Source: Desulfovibrionaceae bacterium (lineage in GTDB: Bacteria > Desulfobacterota > Desulfovibrionia > Desulfovibrionales > Desulfovibrionaceae). Taken from it: 52,971 bases of DNA. Both the position numbers and the translations under genes were made by a program. The DNA lies in contig JAFGBU010000034.1 in the NCBI GenBank assembly GCA_016932995.1, forward strand, positions 1-52,971, written 5' to 3'. Positions 8,785 through 16,941 of this stretch are shown here, one piece after another. Numbering within the stretch: position 1 is the stretch's first letter; the number at the start of each line of letters is the position of its first letter. Below the pieces are notes generated by a model. That model searched no databases. It had not been told where the DNA came from and was given only the letters and a program-made list of their open reading frames with translations.

Positions 8785-10266
8785 ATGAAGCAGAAAAGCG
8801 ACATCGACATCATCCTGGTCAAGCCCGGGAGCCAGAAGCGGATCTACGGCCGGTTGAGCGACTTCGCGCTCACGGCCATCGAGCCGCCCCTGTACGCCGC
8901 GCTCCTGGCCGCCTATCTCAGGCAAAAGGGCTTTTCCGTGGCCCTGCTGGACGCCGAGGCCGAGGGCCTGGACTACGCCCAGACCGCGGCCCGGATGTCC
9001 GAGGCCGAGCCGCTTCTGGCCGCGGTCGTGGTCTCGGGCACCAACCCCTCGGCCTCGACCATGAACATGGACGGCGCCGAGGCCATACTCGGCCATTACC
9101 GGGAGCTTCGGCCCCGGGCGGCCGGCCTGCTCATGGGCCTGCACCCCTCGGCCCTGCCCGAGCGCAGCACCAGGGAGACCACGGCGGACTACGTCTGCCA
9201 GGGCGAGGGCTTCTACACCCTGCCGCCCCTTCTGGAGGCCCTCAAGGCGGGCGAGACCGGGCCCGCGATTCCGGGCCTGTGGCGCAGGGACGAGGAGGGC
9301 AACCCGGTCTCCAACCCCAGGCCCCCGGCCTTCGAGGACCTGGACGCCCTGCCCATGGCCGCCTGGGACCTCTTGCCCATGAAGACCTACCGGGCCCACA
9401 ACTGGCACTGCTTCGGCCGCATCACCGAGCGCGAGCCCTACGCCGTGGTCCACACCAGCCTGGGCTGCCCGTTCAACTGCAGCTTCTGCTGCATCAACTC
9501 GCTCTACGGCAAGCGCGGCATCCGCATGCGCAGCAACCAGGCCGTGGTCGACGAGCTGGAGCACCTGGTCTCGACCTACGGGGTGCGCAACGTGAAGATA
9601 TTGGACGAGATGTTCGCCCTGAAGGAGGACCGGGTCGTCGAGCTCTGCCGGCTCATCAGCGAGCGCGGCCTGGACCTGAACATCTGGGCCTACGCCAGGG
9701 TGAACACGATCACCGAGCCCATGCTCCCGAGTCTGCGCCGGGCCGGGATCGGCTGGCTGGCCTACGGGTTCGAGTCGGGCAGCAAGCGGATTCTGGCCGA
9801 GGTCTCCAAGGGCTACGACCCGGACGCGGTGTCCAGGGTCGTGGACAAGACCTTTGCCCACGGCATCCACATCTGCGCCAACTTCATCTTCGGCCTGCCC
9901 GGGGACGACTACGAGTCCATGAACCAGACCCTCGAGCTCATGCTGGACATAAACGCGGAGTGGGCGAACATCTACTCGGCCATGGCCTACCCGGGCTCGC
10001 GGCTCTACGACCAGGCCCTTTTGCAGGGCTGGCCCCTGCCCGAGACCTGGAGCGGGTACTCCCAGTATTCATACGACTGCCTGCCCCTGCCCACGGGCCG
10101 GCTCTCGGGCGGGCAGGTCCTGGCCTTCCGCGACTACGCCTTCAACACCTATTTCCGCAGCCCGCGCTACCAGAGCATGATCGCGGCCAAGTTCGGCGCG
10201 CAGACCGCGGACTACGTGCGGGGCATGGCCGCCCACGACCTGGACAGAAAACACGCCGGCTACTAG
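8785..10266 (+). CDS. B12-binding-type radical SAM enzyme
   Basis: 493 aa. Residues 1-170 resemble the cobalamin-binding domain of the B12 radical SAM class (LYAALLAAYLRQKGF, the GLHPSALPE and GEGFYTLPPLL segments), but the classical DxHxxG is not evident. The radical SAM core has C228-PFN-C232-SF-C235 for the [4Fe-4S] cluster and AYGFESGSKRIL and FIFGLPGDDYESM, typical of BchE/MtaB-like proteins. It lies in the heptose operon, so a methylation or rearrangement of a sugar or lipid is likely; the substrate cannot be named. The start at ATG 8785 follows AGGCG. It differs clearly from the other B12-type protein on the minus strand at 15210. Confidence 0.82.
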   Translation: MKQKSDIDIILVKPGSQKRIYGRLSDFALTAIEPPLYAALLAAYLRQKGFSVALLDAEAEGLDYAQTAARMSEAEPLLAAVVVSGTNPSASTMNMDGAEAILGHYRELRPRAAGLLMGLHPSALPERSTRETTADYVCQGEGFYTLPPLLEALKAGETGPAIPGLWRRDEEGNPVSNPRPPAFEDLDALPMAAWDLLPMKTYRAHNWHCFGRITEREPYAVVHTSLGCPFNCSFCCINSLYGKRGIRMRSNQAVVDELEHLVSTYGVRNVKILDEMFALKEDRVVELCRLISERGLDLNIWAYARVNTITEPMLPSLRRAGIGWLAYGFESGSKRILAEVSKGYDPDAVSRVVDKTFAHGIHICANFIFGLPGDDYESMNQTLELMLDINAEWANIYSAMAYPGSRLYDQALLQGWPLPETWSGYSQYSYDCLPLPTGRLSGGQVLAFRDYAFNTYFRSPRYQSMIAAKFGAQTADYVRGMAAHDLDRKHAGY

Positions 10267-10276
10267 CGGGGGGATT

Positions 10277-10798
10277 ATGGGCCTGAAAGTTGAAAAGACC
10301 GGCCTGGACGGGGTCCTGCTCATCAAGCCCGAGGTCTTCGAGGACTTCCGGGGCGAGTACGTCGAGACCTACAACCAGCGCCTGTACCAGGAGGCGGGCA
10401 TAGGCGCGGTCTTTGTCCAGGACGACGTCTCGGTGTCCAGGAAGAACGTGCTGCGCGGGTTTCACGGCGACGCCAAGACCACCAAGCTGATCTCCTGCCT
10501 CTTGGGTGAGTTCTACATGGTCGTGGTCGACTGCGACAAGGCCTCGGCGAGCTTCGGCAAGTGGGTCTCGTTCACCCTAAGCGAGCGCAACAGGCGCCAG
10601 GTCCTGGTGCCGCCCATGCACGGCCTGGCCCACCTGGCCCTGAGCGAGCGGATCATCTTTCACTACAAGCAGTCCACCTACTACGACCCGGGCTCCCAGT
10701 TCACCTACAAGTGGAACCACCCGGAGTTCGGGGTCTGGTGGCCGGTCAAGGAGCCCGTCCTTTCCCGGCGCGACGAGTTAGGCGGGTTCACGGGCTAG
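10277..10798 (+). CDS. RmlC-like nucleotide-4-keto-sugar 3,5-epimerase
   Basis: A 173-aa cupin-type epimerase. FEDFRGEYVETYN, VLRGFHGD with the presumed catalytic His, the KLISCLLGEFYMVVVDC strand pair, PPMHGLAHLALSE and YKQSTYYDP with a candidate Tyr acid all align with RmlC. The RGFHGD variant, where RmlC has RGLH, is closer to epimerases acting on GDP-linked 6-deoxy-4-keto-heptose in Campylobacter; I cannot confirm this without alignment. The gene starts 10 nt after the radical SAM gene in the same operon. Confidence 0.83.
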   Translation: MGLKVEKTGLDGVLLIKPEVFEDFRGEYVETYNQRLYQEAGIGAVFVQDDVSVSRKNVLRGFHGDAKTTKLISCLLGEFYMVVVDCDKASASFGKWVSFTLSERNRRQVLVPPMHGLAHLALSERIIFHYKQSTYYDPGSQFTYKWNHPEFGVWWPVKEPVLSRRDELGGFTG

Positions 10799-10808
10799 GC
10801 CGGGGGAA

Positions 10809-11630
10809 ATGGTGGATTTCGGACTCCTCAGGGACAAGGCGCGCTGGGTCTTCGAGCAGACCCTGCGCATCCACGCGGCCTGCCCCGAGACCAGGCTGGC
10901 CTCCTCGCTGTCCTGCGTGGAGATACTGGTCAGCCTGTTCTACGGCCGGGTCCTGGACTTCGACCCCAAAAGGCCCCTGGCCCCCGCGCGCGACCGGTTC
11001 GTCATCAGCAAGGGCCACGGCTCGATCTGTTTTTATCCGATCCTGGCCGATCTGGGGTTCATCGCCATGGACGAGCTCAAGGCCCCGTGCAGCCCGGCCT
11101 CCAAGCTCAAGGCCATCCCGGACACGCTCATCGAGGGCTACGAGACCATCAACGGCTCCCTGGGCCACGGCCTGGGAGTGGCCGCGGGCATGGCTTTGGG
11201 CCTGGAGCGCAGGGCCGCGGCCCAAAAGGTCTTCGCGCTCATCGGGGACGGCGAGCTCTTCGAGGGCTCGATGTGGGAGGCGATCATGTTCTGCGGCCAC
11301 CACAGGCTGGAGAATCTGTGCTGCGTGCTGGACCGCAACCGGCTGTGCATGTTGGATTATTGCAAAAACATCATCGATCTTGAGCCGCTGGGCGAAAAGT
11401 TTACGGCCTTCGGCTGGCAGGCGGAGCGCGTGGACGGCCACTCGCCCGAGGCCCTGGTCGCGTCCTTTGAGCGCTTCAGGGCCGGGGGCCGCAGGCGGCC
11501 GACCGTGATCATCGCGGACACGGTCAAGGGCCGCGGGGTCAAGCGCCTGGAGGGCGACTCCCTGTGCCACATACGCAGCCTCTCGCCCGGCGAGGTGGAC
11601 GAGCTTCTGGGGGCCGACCGTGACTCCTGA
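10809..11630 (+). CDS. transketolase, N-terminal (TPP-binding) subunit
   Basis: A 273-aa protein that matches only the first third of transketolase. SKGHGS carries the active-site His, GSLGHGLGVAAGMA and GDGELFEGSMWEA ... LDRN form the thiamine diphosphate and metal site. ATG 10809 has GGGGGAA directly upstream. It overlaps the C-terminal subunit gene by 11 nt, so the two products should be made together as an alpha2beta2 enzyme. In this operon it could supply sedoheptulose 7-phosphate for heptose synthesis or make a two-carbon-branched sugar; both are inferences. Confidence 0.9.
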   Translation: MVDFGLLRDKARWVFEQTLRIHAACPETRLASSLSCVEILVSLFYGRVLDFDPKRPLAPARDRFVISKGHGSICFYPILADLGFIAMDELKAPCSPASKLKAIPDTLIEGYETINGSLGHGLGVAAGMALGLERRAAAQKVFALIGDGELFEGSMWEAIMFCGHHRLENLCCVLDRNRLCMLDYCKNIIDLEPLGEKFTAFGWQAERVDGHSPEALVASFERFRAGGRRRPTVIIADTVKGRGVKRLEGDSLCHIRSLSPGEVDELLGADRDS

Positions 11631-12594
11631 TCCGGCCCGGCCCGGGATCATGCGCGACGCGCTCATCGAGCTGCTCTGCCGGCGCATGGAGTCCGACCCC
11701 GAGGTCTTCTTCGTGTCCGCGGACTTCGGGGCCCCGGCCCTGGACCGGCTCAGGGCGGATTTCCCGCGGCGCTTCGTCAACGTGGGCATCGCCGAGCAGA
11801 ACGCCCTGAACCTGGCCACGGGCCTGGCCCTGGAGGGCTTCAAGGTCTTTGTCTACGGGATTGCGCCCTTCATCTCCATGCGCTGCTACGAGCAGGCCCG
11901 GGTCGATCTCTCGCTCCTGGCCCAGACCAGGGAGCTGAACGTCAACATCATAAGCGTTGGCGCGGGCATGAGCTACGACGTCTCGGGCCCGACCCACCAC
12001 TGCCTGGAGGACGTGCCCCTGTTCAGGACCCTGCCCAACTTCAGGCTCTTTTCGCCGAGCGACGCCTATTTGGTCGAGCGCTTCGCCGAGGTCTGCCTCG
12101 CCGAGCCCGGGCCCAAGTACCTGCGCCTGGACGGCAAGCCCGCCCCGGTCATCTACGGCCCGGACGCGGATCTGGATTTCGGCCGGGGGTTCAGCGAGCT
12201 CGCGGCCGGCAGCGGGGCCTGCCTGGTCTGCACCGGGTTCATGACCAGGGTCGGGCTTGAGGTGCGCCGGGCCCTTGAGGCCCGGGGGGTTGACCTGGGC
12301 GTTGTGGACGTCTACATGCTTGACTCCGCCGACGCGGCGGCCCTTGCCCGGGTCCTGTCCCCCTACCGGGTGGTCCTGACCCTGGAGGAGGGCTTTGTGG
12401 GCCGCGGCGGCCTGGACAGCCTGGTCCACCACTGCCTGGAGGGCGCGGCCCGCGGGCCCCGGGTCTTCGGCCTCGGCCTGCCGCACCGCTTTTTCTTCGA
12501 CAACGGCGGCCGGGAGCAGCTGCACAGGCTGGCCGGCATAGACGCCGAGTCCGTGGAGCGGGCGGTCCTGGAAAAGATCAAGTCATCCGGCTGA
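11620..12594 (+). CDS. transketolase, C-terminal subunit
   Basis: A 324-aa partner of the preceding gene. FVNVGIAEQNALNLATGLALEGFKVFVYGIAPF contains the catalytic Glu of the pyrimidine-binding domain, followed by GPTHHCLEDVPLFRTLPN and the C-terminal domain of transketolases. GTG 11620 is used because it overlaps the upstream gene; ATG 11650 is a possible internal start. The pair is distinct from a full-length housekeeping transketolase, which would be expected elsewhere in the genome. Confidence 0.88.
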   Translation: MTPDPARPGIMRDALIELLCRRMESDPEVFFVSADFGAPALDRLRADFPRRFVNVGIAEQNALNLATGLALEGFKVFVYGIAPFISMRCYEQARVDLSLLAQTRELNVNIISVGAGMSYDVSGPTHHCLEDVPLFRTLPNFRLFSPSDAYLVERFAEVCLAEPGPKYLRLDGKPAPVIYGPDADLDFGRGFSELAAGSGACLVCTGFMTRVGLEVRRALEARGVDLGVVDVYMLDSADAAALARVLSPYRVVLTLEEGFVGRGGLDSLVHHCLEGAARGPRVFGLGLPHRFFFDNGGREQLHRLAGIDAESVERAVLEKIKSSG

Positions 12595-12604
12595 AGGAAG
12601 ATAC

Positions 12605-13312
12605 ATGAAGTTCACCCTGCTCATCCCCGTGCTCAACGAACGCGAGAGCATGGAAGTGGTCATGCCCCAGTTCGACACCAGCCTGGTGGACCAGGTCCTG
12701 TTTTTGGACGGAGGGTCCACGGACGGGACCGTGGACTACTGCCGGGAGCACGGCTACGAGTACTACGTCCAGAAGGAGCCGGGCATCCGCCAGGCCTACA
12801 CCGAGGCCCTGGACCTGATCCGGGGCGACGCGGTGATCACCATCAGCCCGGACGGCAACTGCCGGGCCCAGGACCTGAAGCCCCTGATCGACGAGTTCAC
12901 GCGCGGGGACTACGACATGGTCATTGCCTCGCGCTACTTCGATGGGGCCAGGAGCGAGGACGACGACTTCATCACCACCTTCGGCAACCGGCTGTTCACG
13001 GGCACGGTGAACCTGCTCTTCGGCGCGCGCTACACCGACGCCATGACCATCTACCGCTGCTACAAGAAGAGCCTGATCTACGACCTGGAGCTGAACCTGG
13101 ACAAGTGGTACGCGCCCTTTGAGAAGTTGTTCTTCACCAGGCTCAGCTGGGAGCCCATGCTCTCGGCCCGGGCCGCCAAGCGCGGCCTGAAGATCGGCGA
13201 GACCCTGGGCTTCGAGCCCGCGCGCATCGCAGGCGAGCGCAAGCTGCAGATCATCCGCTGGGGCCTTGGCTACTACTGCCAGTTCATCCGCGACTGGCTG
13301 TTCTGGAAATAG
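12605..13312 (+). CDS. family 2 glycosyltransferase
   Basis: A 235-aa GT-A protein with LIPVLNERESM, LFLDGGSTDGT and the metal-binding ISPDGN in place of the usual D-x-D, then YDMVIASRYF. It is a compact enzyme without membrane helices. ATG 12605 has a GGAAG site about five bases upstream. It is probably responsible for one linkage of the glycan made by this operon. The donor is not predictable from sequence alone. Confidence 0.85.
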   Translation: MKFTLLIPVLNERESMEVVMPQFDTSLVDQVLFLDGGSTDGTVDYCREHGYEYYVQKEPGIRQAYTEALDLIRGDAVITISPDGNCRAQDLKPLIDEFTRGDYDMVIASRYFDGARSEDDDFITTFGNRLFTGTVNLLFGARYTDAMTIYRCYKKSLIYDLELNLDKWYAPFEKLFFTRLSWEPMLSARAAKRGLKIGETLGFEPARIAGERKLQIIRWGLGYYCQFIRDWLFWK

Positions 13313-13338
13313 GCCCCGCCCGGGGGCCGCGCCGGGCC

Positions 13339-14466
13339 ATGAAAAAGACCCTGACCAACATCCTGCTCCTGGCCCTCAGCCTGGCGGCCGCCTTTCTTTT
13401 GGCCGAGGGGCTCGTCAGGGCCTGGCTGTGGCTCAGCCCGGAGACCAGCAAGCAGAAGCTCGCGGCCGTGCTCGAGGACCAGATTCGGCGCGAGACCAGC
13501 CCGGCCTACGCGGGCGCGCCGTTCTTCAATCCCGAGTTCGTGGCCGAGACCGGCCGCGTGTACAGGAACAAGCACCCGGACCGGGACTATGTGGTGCCCG
13601 AGGACCTGGCCGGGAAGTACATAAACGTGGTCCGCTCCAGGCGGGCGACCAGCGACGCCCCGGCCGCCTGGACCAACCGGCTGCTCCTGTTCGGCGGGTC
13701 CACGGCCTTCAACGGGTTCGCGCCCGACTCCGAGACCATCGCCAGCAACCTGCAGCGCCTGCTGAACGGCCGCGGCCTGCCGTATCTCGTGGAGAACTAC
13801 GGGGTCAACGGCATGAACGCCTCGCAGCAGACCATGCGCCTGGTGACCACGCCGCTCAGCCGGGGCGACGTGGTCGTGTACTACTCCGGGGTGAACGAGA
13901 TAAACTGGGTGGTCTACAAGAGGCACAAGGAGGTCACGCCCATGGTCCGCAGGCTCAGCTGGTACGGCTGGGTCCTGTACAAGTACCGCAACCGGTTCAA
14001 GACCGCCCGGCTGCTCTACGACCTGTACGCCAGGAGGCTCGAGGTCGAGAACTTTTTGCTCGAGGTCAAGCTCGCGAAGGCCGCAGAGCAGTACTTCCAG
14101 ACCCTGGGCCGGGCCAAGGCCTACTGCGACGAGCACGGCGCGAGGTTCGTGAACTTTTTGCAGCCCAACCTGTACGAGAACCGGACCCTGACGGCCTTTG
14201 AGCAGAAGATCGTCGAGTACTTCAACCTCAACGTGGACATCCGCAAGGCCTATCAGGACGGCTACCCCCTGCTGCGCCAAGAGCTTAAGCGCGCCAGGCA
14301 GGACCTCGGGGTCGAGTCCTTCGACATCTCCGGGCTGCTGAACGACCTGCCCCGGGGCCGCGAGTATTTCTTCGACCCCTACCACGTCAACTGGCTGGCC
14401 AACCGGCTCATAGCCGCGCGCATCGCGGATTCGGCCTTCGGGCCGGCCAGGGCGGCGGGCCGCTAG
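13339..14466 (+). CDS. membrane-anchored SGNH/GDSL-type hydrolase or O-acyltransferase
   Basis: 375 aa. A hydrophobic segment at residues 5-24 would anchor it with the rest in the periplasm. The SGNH blocks are visible: LLFGGSTAFNG with the nucleophile Ser, NYGVNGMNASQ with Gly, YYSGVNEINW with Asn, and a C-terminal DPYHVNWLAN with the Asp-x2-His pair. These enzymes add or remove acyl groups on carbohydrates, so modification of the exported glycan is inferred. Immediately followed by a VTT-family gene. Confidence 0.75.
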   Translation: MKKTLTNILLLALSLAAAFLLAEGLVRAWLWLSPETSKQKLAAVLEDQIRRETSPAYAGAPFFNPEFVAETGRVYRNKHPDRDYVVPEDLAGKYINVVRSRRATSDAPAAWTNRLLLFGGSTAFNGFAPDSETIASNLQRLLNGRGLPYLVENYGVNGMNASQQTMRLVTTPLSRGDVVVYYSGVNEINWVVYKRHKEVTPMVRRLSWYGWVLYKYRNRFKTARLLYDLYARRLEVENFLLEVKLAKAAEQYFQTLGRAKAYCDEHGARFVNFLQPNLYENRTLTAFEQKIVEYFNLNVDIRKAYQDGYPLLRQELKRARQDLGVESFDISGLLNDLPRGREYFFDPYHVNWLANRLIAARIADSAFGPARAAGR

Positions 14467-14468
14467 CC

Positions 14469-15197
14469 ATGGGCTTTTTCGAGCACACCCGGCTGGCCGA
14501 GAAAAAGGGCCTGCGCCGCTACATCGGGCCCAAGCGGGTGGTCATTTTTCTGGTCTTTGCCTGCTGCGCGCTCTACGCCTGGCAGCTCTGGAAGCAGGGC
14601 AACCTGGCCCCGGAGCGGATATTCGCCTTCATCTCCAGCTATCCGGTGCTCTCCCCGCTGCTCTTCGTGCTCGTCTACGGCCTGCTGATCTTCTTCATCA
14701 TCCCCAGCCTGCCCCTGAACCTCGGGGCCGGGCTCCTCTGGGGCCCGTTCTACGGCAGCCTGCTGGCTCTTTTGGGCAGCGTGCTCGGGTCCGCGGCCTC
14801 CTTTCTGCTCGCCCGCACCGCCCTGGGCCAGCCCCTGGCCAGGCGCTGGCAGAACGCGCTCCTGCGCGGGGTCCAGGAGGAGATGGAGACCAGAAGCTGG
14901 CGGGTGGTGGCCTTCATGTGCGTAAACCCGGCCATTCCCCTGGGCCCGCAGAACCTCCTGCTCGGCCTGACCTCGCTCAGGTTCCGGACCTTTTTGTGGG
15001 CCACCGCGGCATTCCTGTACCCCCCGGTGCTGGCCTTCACCATCATCGGCCACGCCACGGGCGGGTTCATCCTCCAGGGCGGGGTGGAGAAGGCCTTCAG
15101 GCTGGTGATCTGGGTCTCGCTGGCCGTGACCCTGCTCGTGGTCGGCAGGATAGCGGTCCGCCGGGCCTCGGGCCGCGGGCCAGGGGAGCGGGGATAG
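14469..15197 (+). CDS. TVP38/TMEM64 (VTT/DedA-type) membrane protein
   Basis: A 242-aa protein with about six hydrophobic segments. The core has FFIIPSLPLNLGAGLLWGPFYGSLLALLGSVLGSAASFLLART and the C-terminal NPAIPLGPQNLLLGLTSLRFRTFLWAT, typical of the VTT domain. It is the second VTT protein in the window and only distantly like the one at 1168. It starts 2 nt after the SGNH gene stop, so it is probably the last gene of the glycan operon. Lipid-carrier recycling is a reasonable guess. Confidence 0.8.
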   Translation: MGFFEHTRLAEKKGLRRYIGPKRVVIFLVFACCALYAWQLWKQGNLAPERIFAFISSYPVLSPLLFVLVYGLLIFFIIPSLPLNLGAGLLWGPFYGSLLALLGSVLGSAASFLLARTALGQPLARRWQNALLRGVQEEMETRSWRVVAFMCVNPAIPLGPQNLLLGLTSLRFRTFLWATAAFLYPPVLAFTIIGHATGGFILQGGVEKAFRLVIWVSLAVTLLVVGRIAVRRASGRGPGERG

Positions 15198-15209
15198 GGG
15201 CCGGCCGGT

Positions 15210-16754
15210 CTAGTAGTAGGTCTTTTCCGAGTCGTACATCAGCCTGTGCCGCAGGTAGCGCACCAGGTTCAGCTCGGGCACGTGCTTGTAGCTCTTGGTC
15301 ACCAGCCGGGTCTTGAAGTACCAGCTGGTCGGGCCCGAGGCCATCTTGGCCAGGGCGCGCCAGGCGTCGGACCGGATGCTGTCCAGGGCGTTGACCAGGC
15401 CGTTGGCCAGGATGGACATGTACGAGATGTTGCCCAGCCAGACCCGCTCCTGCCTGGAGAACCAGGGCAGCTTCTCGCCCTCCAGGTCGTAGTCGTCGTA
15501 GAGCCATTCGGTCCAGCCCTCCAGCGAGGTCGGGGGCTTGAGCCCGTACTCCAGGGCCAGGCTCCAGCTCGGGGTGCCGGGCAGGGCCGTGTACTGGGCA
15601 AAGGTCTCCAGCTGGGCCCGGGGGTTGTCCTTTTTCAGGCCGTAGGCGAAGTCGATGGTCGTGTGGATGTCCTCGAAGGTGTCCGTGGGGTAGCCGATGA
15701 CGATGCCGTAGCTGGGGACGAAGCCGATCTCCTTGCAGCGCAGGTTGACCTTGCGGGTCATGTCCGGGGTGATGCCCTTCTGCATCACGTCCAGGATGCG
15801 CTGGGACCCGGACTCGGCCCCGAACTTGAGGGTGTGGGCCCCGGCCCGCTTCATGGTCTCAAGCTGGTCGTCCGTGGCCTGGAGAAACACGTCCACCCGC
15901 GTGCCCGAGGTGTAGAAGGACACGTCGAGCTTCTCCCTGATCATGCCCAAGAATATCTCGTGGGCCCGCTTGCGGTTGATGTAGAACTCGTCGTCGCGGA
16001 TCCAGAATCCGTCCAGATTGAAGCGCCGGACCGTGTCCACTACCTGGGCCAGGCTGTTGTCCACGGACTTGGCCCGCCACTTGCGGCCCCGGATGCTGGC
16101 GCTGCTGCAGAACCCGCACTTGAACGGGCAGCCCCGGCTGGTCTGGCCGATGTCCAGGACCCGCTTGCGGTTCTTCACGTACATGTCCCGGTGGATGTAG
16201 CGCTCCACGTCCAGCAGGTGCCAGGGCACGGGCAGTATGTCGTCCACGTCCATGAGCGGCCGGTTGGGGTTGCGCTTGAGCTCTGCGCCGTCCTTGTAGG
16301 CCAGGCCCAGTATCCCGGACAAGGATTCCTTGTTTTCCAGGGCCTTGACCAGCTTAAGGAAGGTCTGCTCGCCCTCGCCGACCACGACCATGTCCACCAG
16401 CGGGTGCTCCAGGGTCTGCTCGGGCAGGACCGTGGGGTGGGTGCCGCCCCAGACGATGGGCGTTCTGCCGTCGGTTATCCTGCGCACCGTCTCGGCGATG
16501 TGCAGGGCGTTCTTGATCTGGGTGCCGGTCATGCTCGAGACGCCCACGCAGATCAGGTCGTCGGAGATGAGCTCCCTCAGGGCGCGCTCGTCTATGCGCT
16601 GTATCCTCTGGTCCAGGATGGCCACGCGGTAGCCCTCTTTGTCCACGGGCGCGGCCACGGTCAGCACGGCGTGGGGCGGGGCCACGGTGGAGCCGAAGTC
16701 CATGCCGGTCTTGGGATAGATCAGGATGATGTGGGGTTTTTTCGCGCTGGGCAT
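15210..16754 (-). CDS. B12-binding-type radical SAM enzyme
   Basis: 514 aa. The first ~170 residues form the cobalamin-binding-like domain (GGTHPTVLPEQTL, VVVGEGEQTFLKLV); the radical SAM core has CPFKCGFC with cysteines near 209, 213 and 216, and FGAESGSQRIL and IVIGYPTDTFEDI. It is related to hopanoid, lipid and sugar-modifying B12 radical SAM enzymes, but the exact reaction is unknown. Start: the minus strand reads GGAG, nine bases, ATG (16754); a TTG directly before it (16757) has a six-base spacer and is also possible. It is convergent with the VTT gene with only 12 nt between stops. Confidence 0.82.
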   Translation of the reverse strand: MPSAKKPHIILIYPKTGMDFGSTVAPPHAVLTVAAPVDKEGYRVAILDQRIQRIDERALRELISDDLICVGVSSMTGTQIKNALHIAETVRRITDGRTPIVWGGTHPTVLPEQTLEHPLVDMVVVGEGEQTFLKLVKALENKESLSGILGLAYKDGAELKRNPNRPLMDVDDILPVPWHLLDVERYIHRDMYVKNRKRVLDIGQTSRGCPFKCGFCSSASIRGRKWRAKSVDNSLAQVVDTVRRFNLDGFWIRDDEFYINRKRAHEIFLGMIREKLDVSFYTSGTRVDVFLQATDDQLETMKRAGAHTLKFGAESGSQRILDVMQKGITPDMTRKVNLRCKEIGFVPSYGIVIGYPTDTFEDIHTTIDFAYGLKKDNPRAQLETFAQYTALPGTPSWSLALEYGLKPPTSLEGWTEWLYDDYDLEGEKLPWFSRQERVWLGNISYMSILANGLVNALDSIRSDAWRALAKMASGPTSWYFKTRLVTKSYKHVPELNLVRYLRHRLMYDSEKTYY

Positions 16755-16880
16755 CAACTGGTTCTCCGTGAAATGAGATCGCCCGCCTTGATCGTTGCCA
16801 GGGGGCCTTTAAAACGGCACTGGAAGCCCTATCAGAATAGTCTGGAAACGGCAATGAAAAGGGAAGAAATTATGCCGACT

Positions 16881-16932
16881 GCGGAAAATTCTTTGTTTTC
16901 CGCCCTGTTGAGGCCGACCCGCAGGTCTGCGG
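16881..16932. other. two small inverted repeats between two minus-strand genes
   Basis: GCGGAAAA (16881-16888) pairs with TTTTCCGC (16896-16903), and CCGCAG (16919-16924) with CTGCGG (16927-16932). They lie downstream of the 853-aa membrane protein gene and upstream of the radical SAM gene. No T-run follows on either strand, so an intrinsic terminator is not certain. Confidence 0.35.
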
Positions 16933-16941
16933 CCCCCGGGC

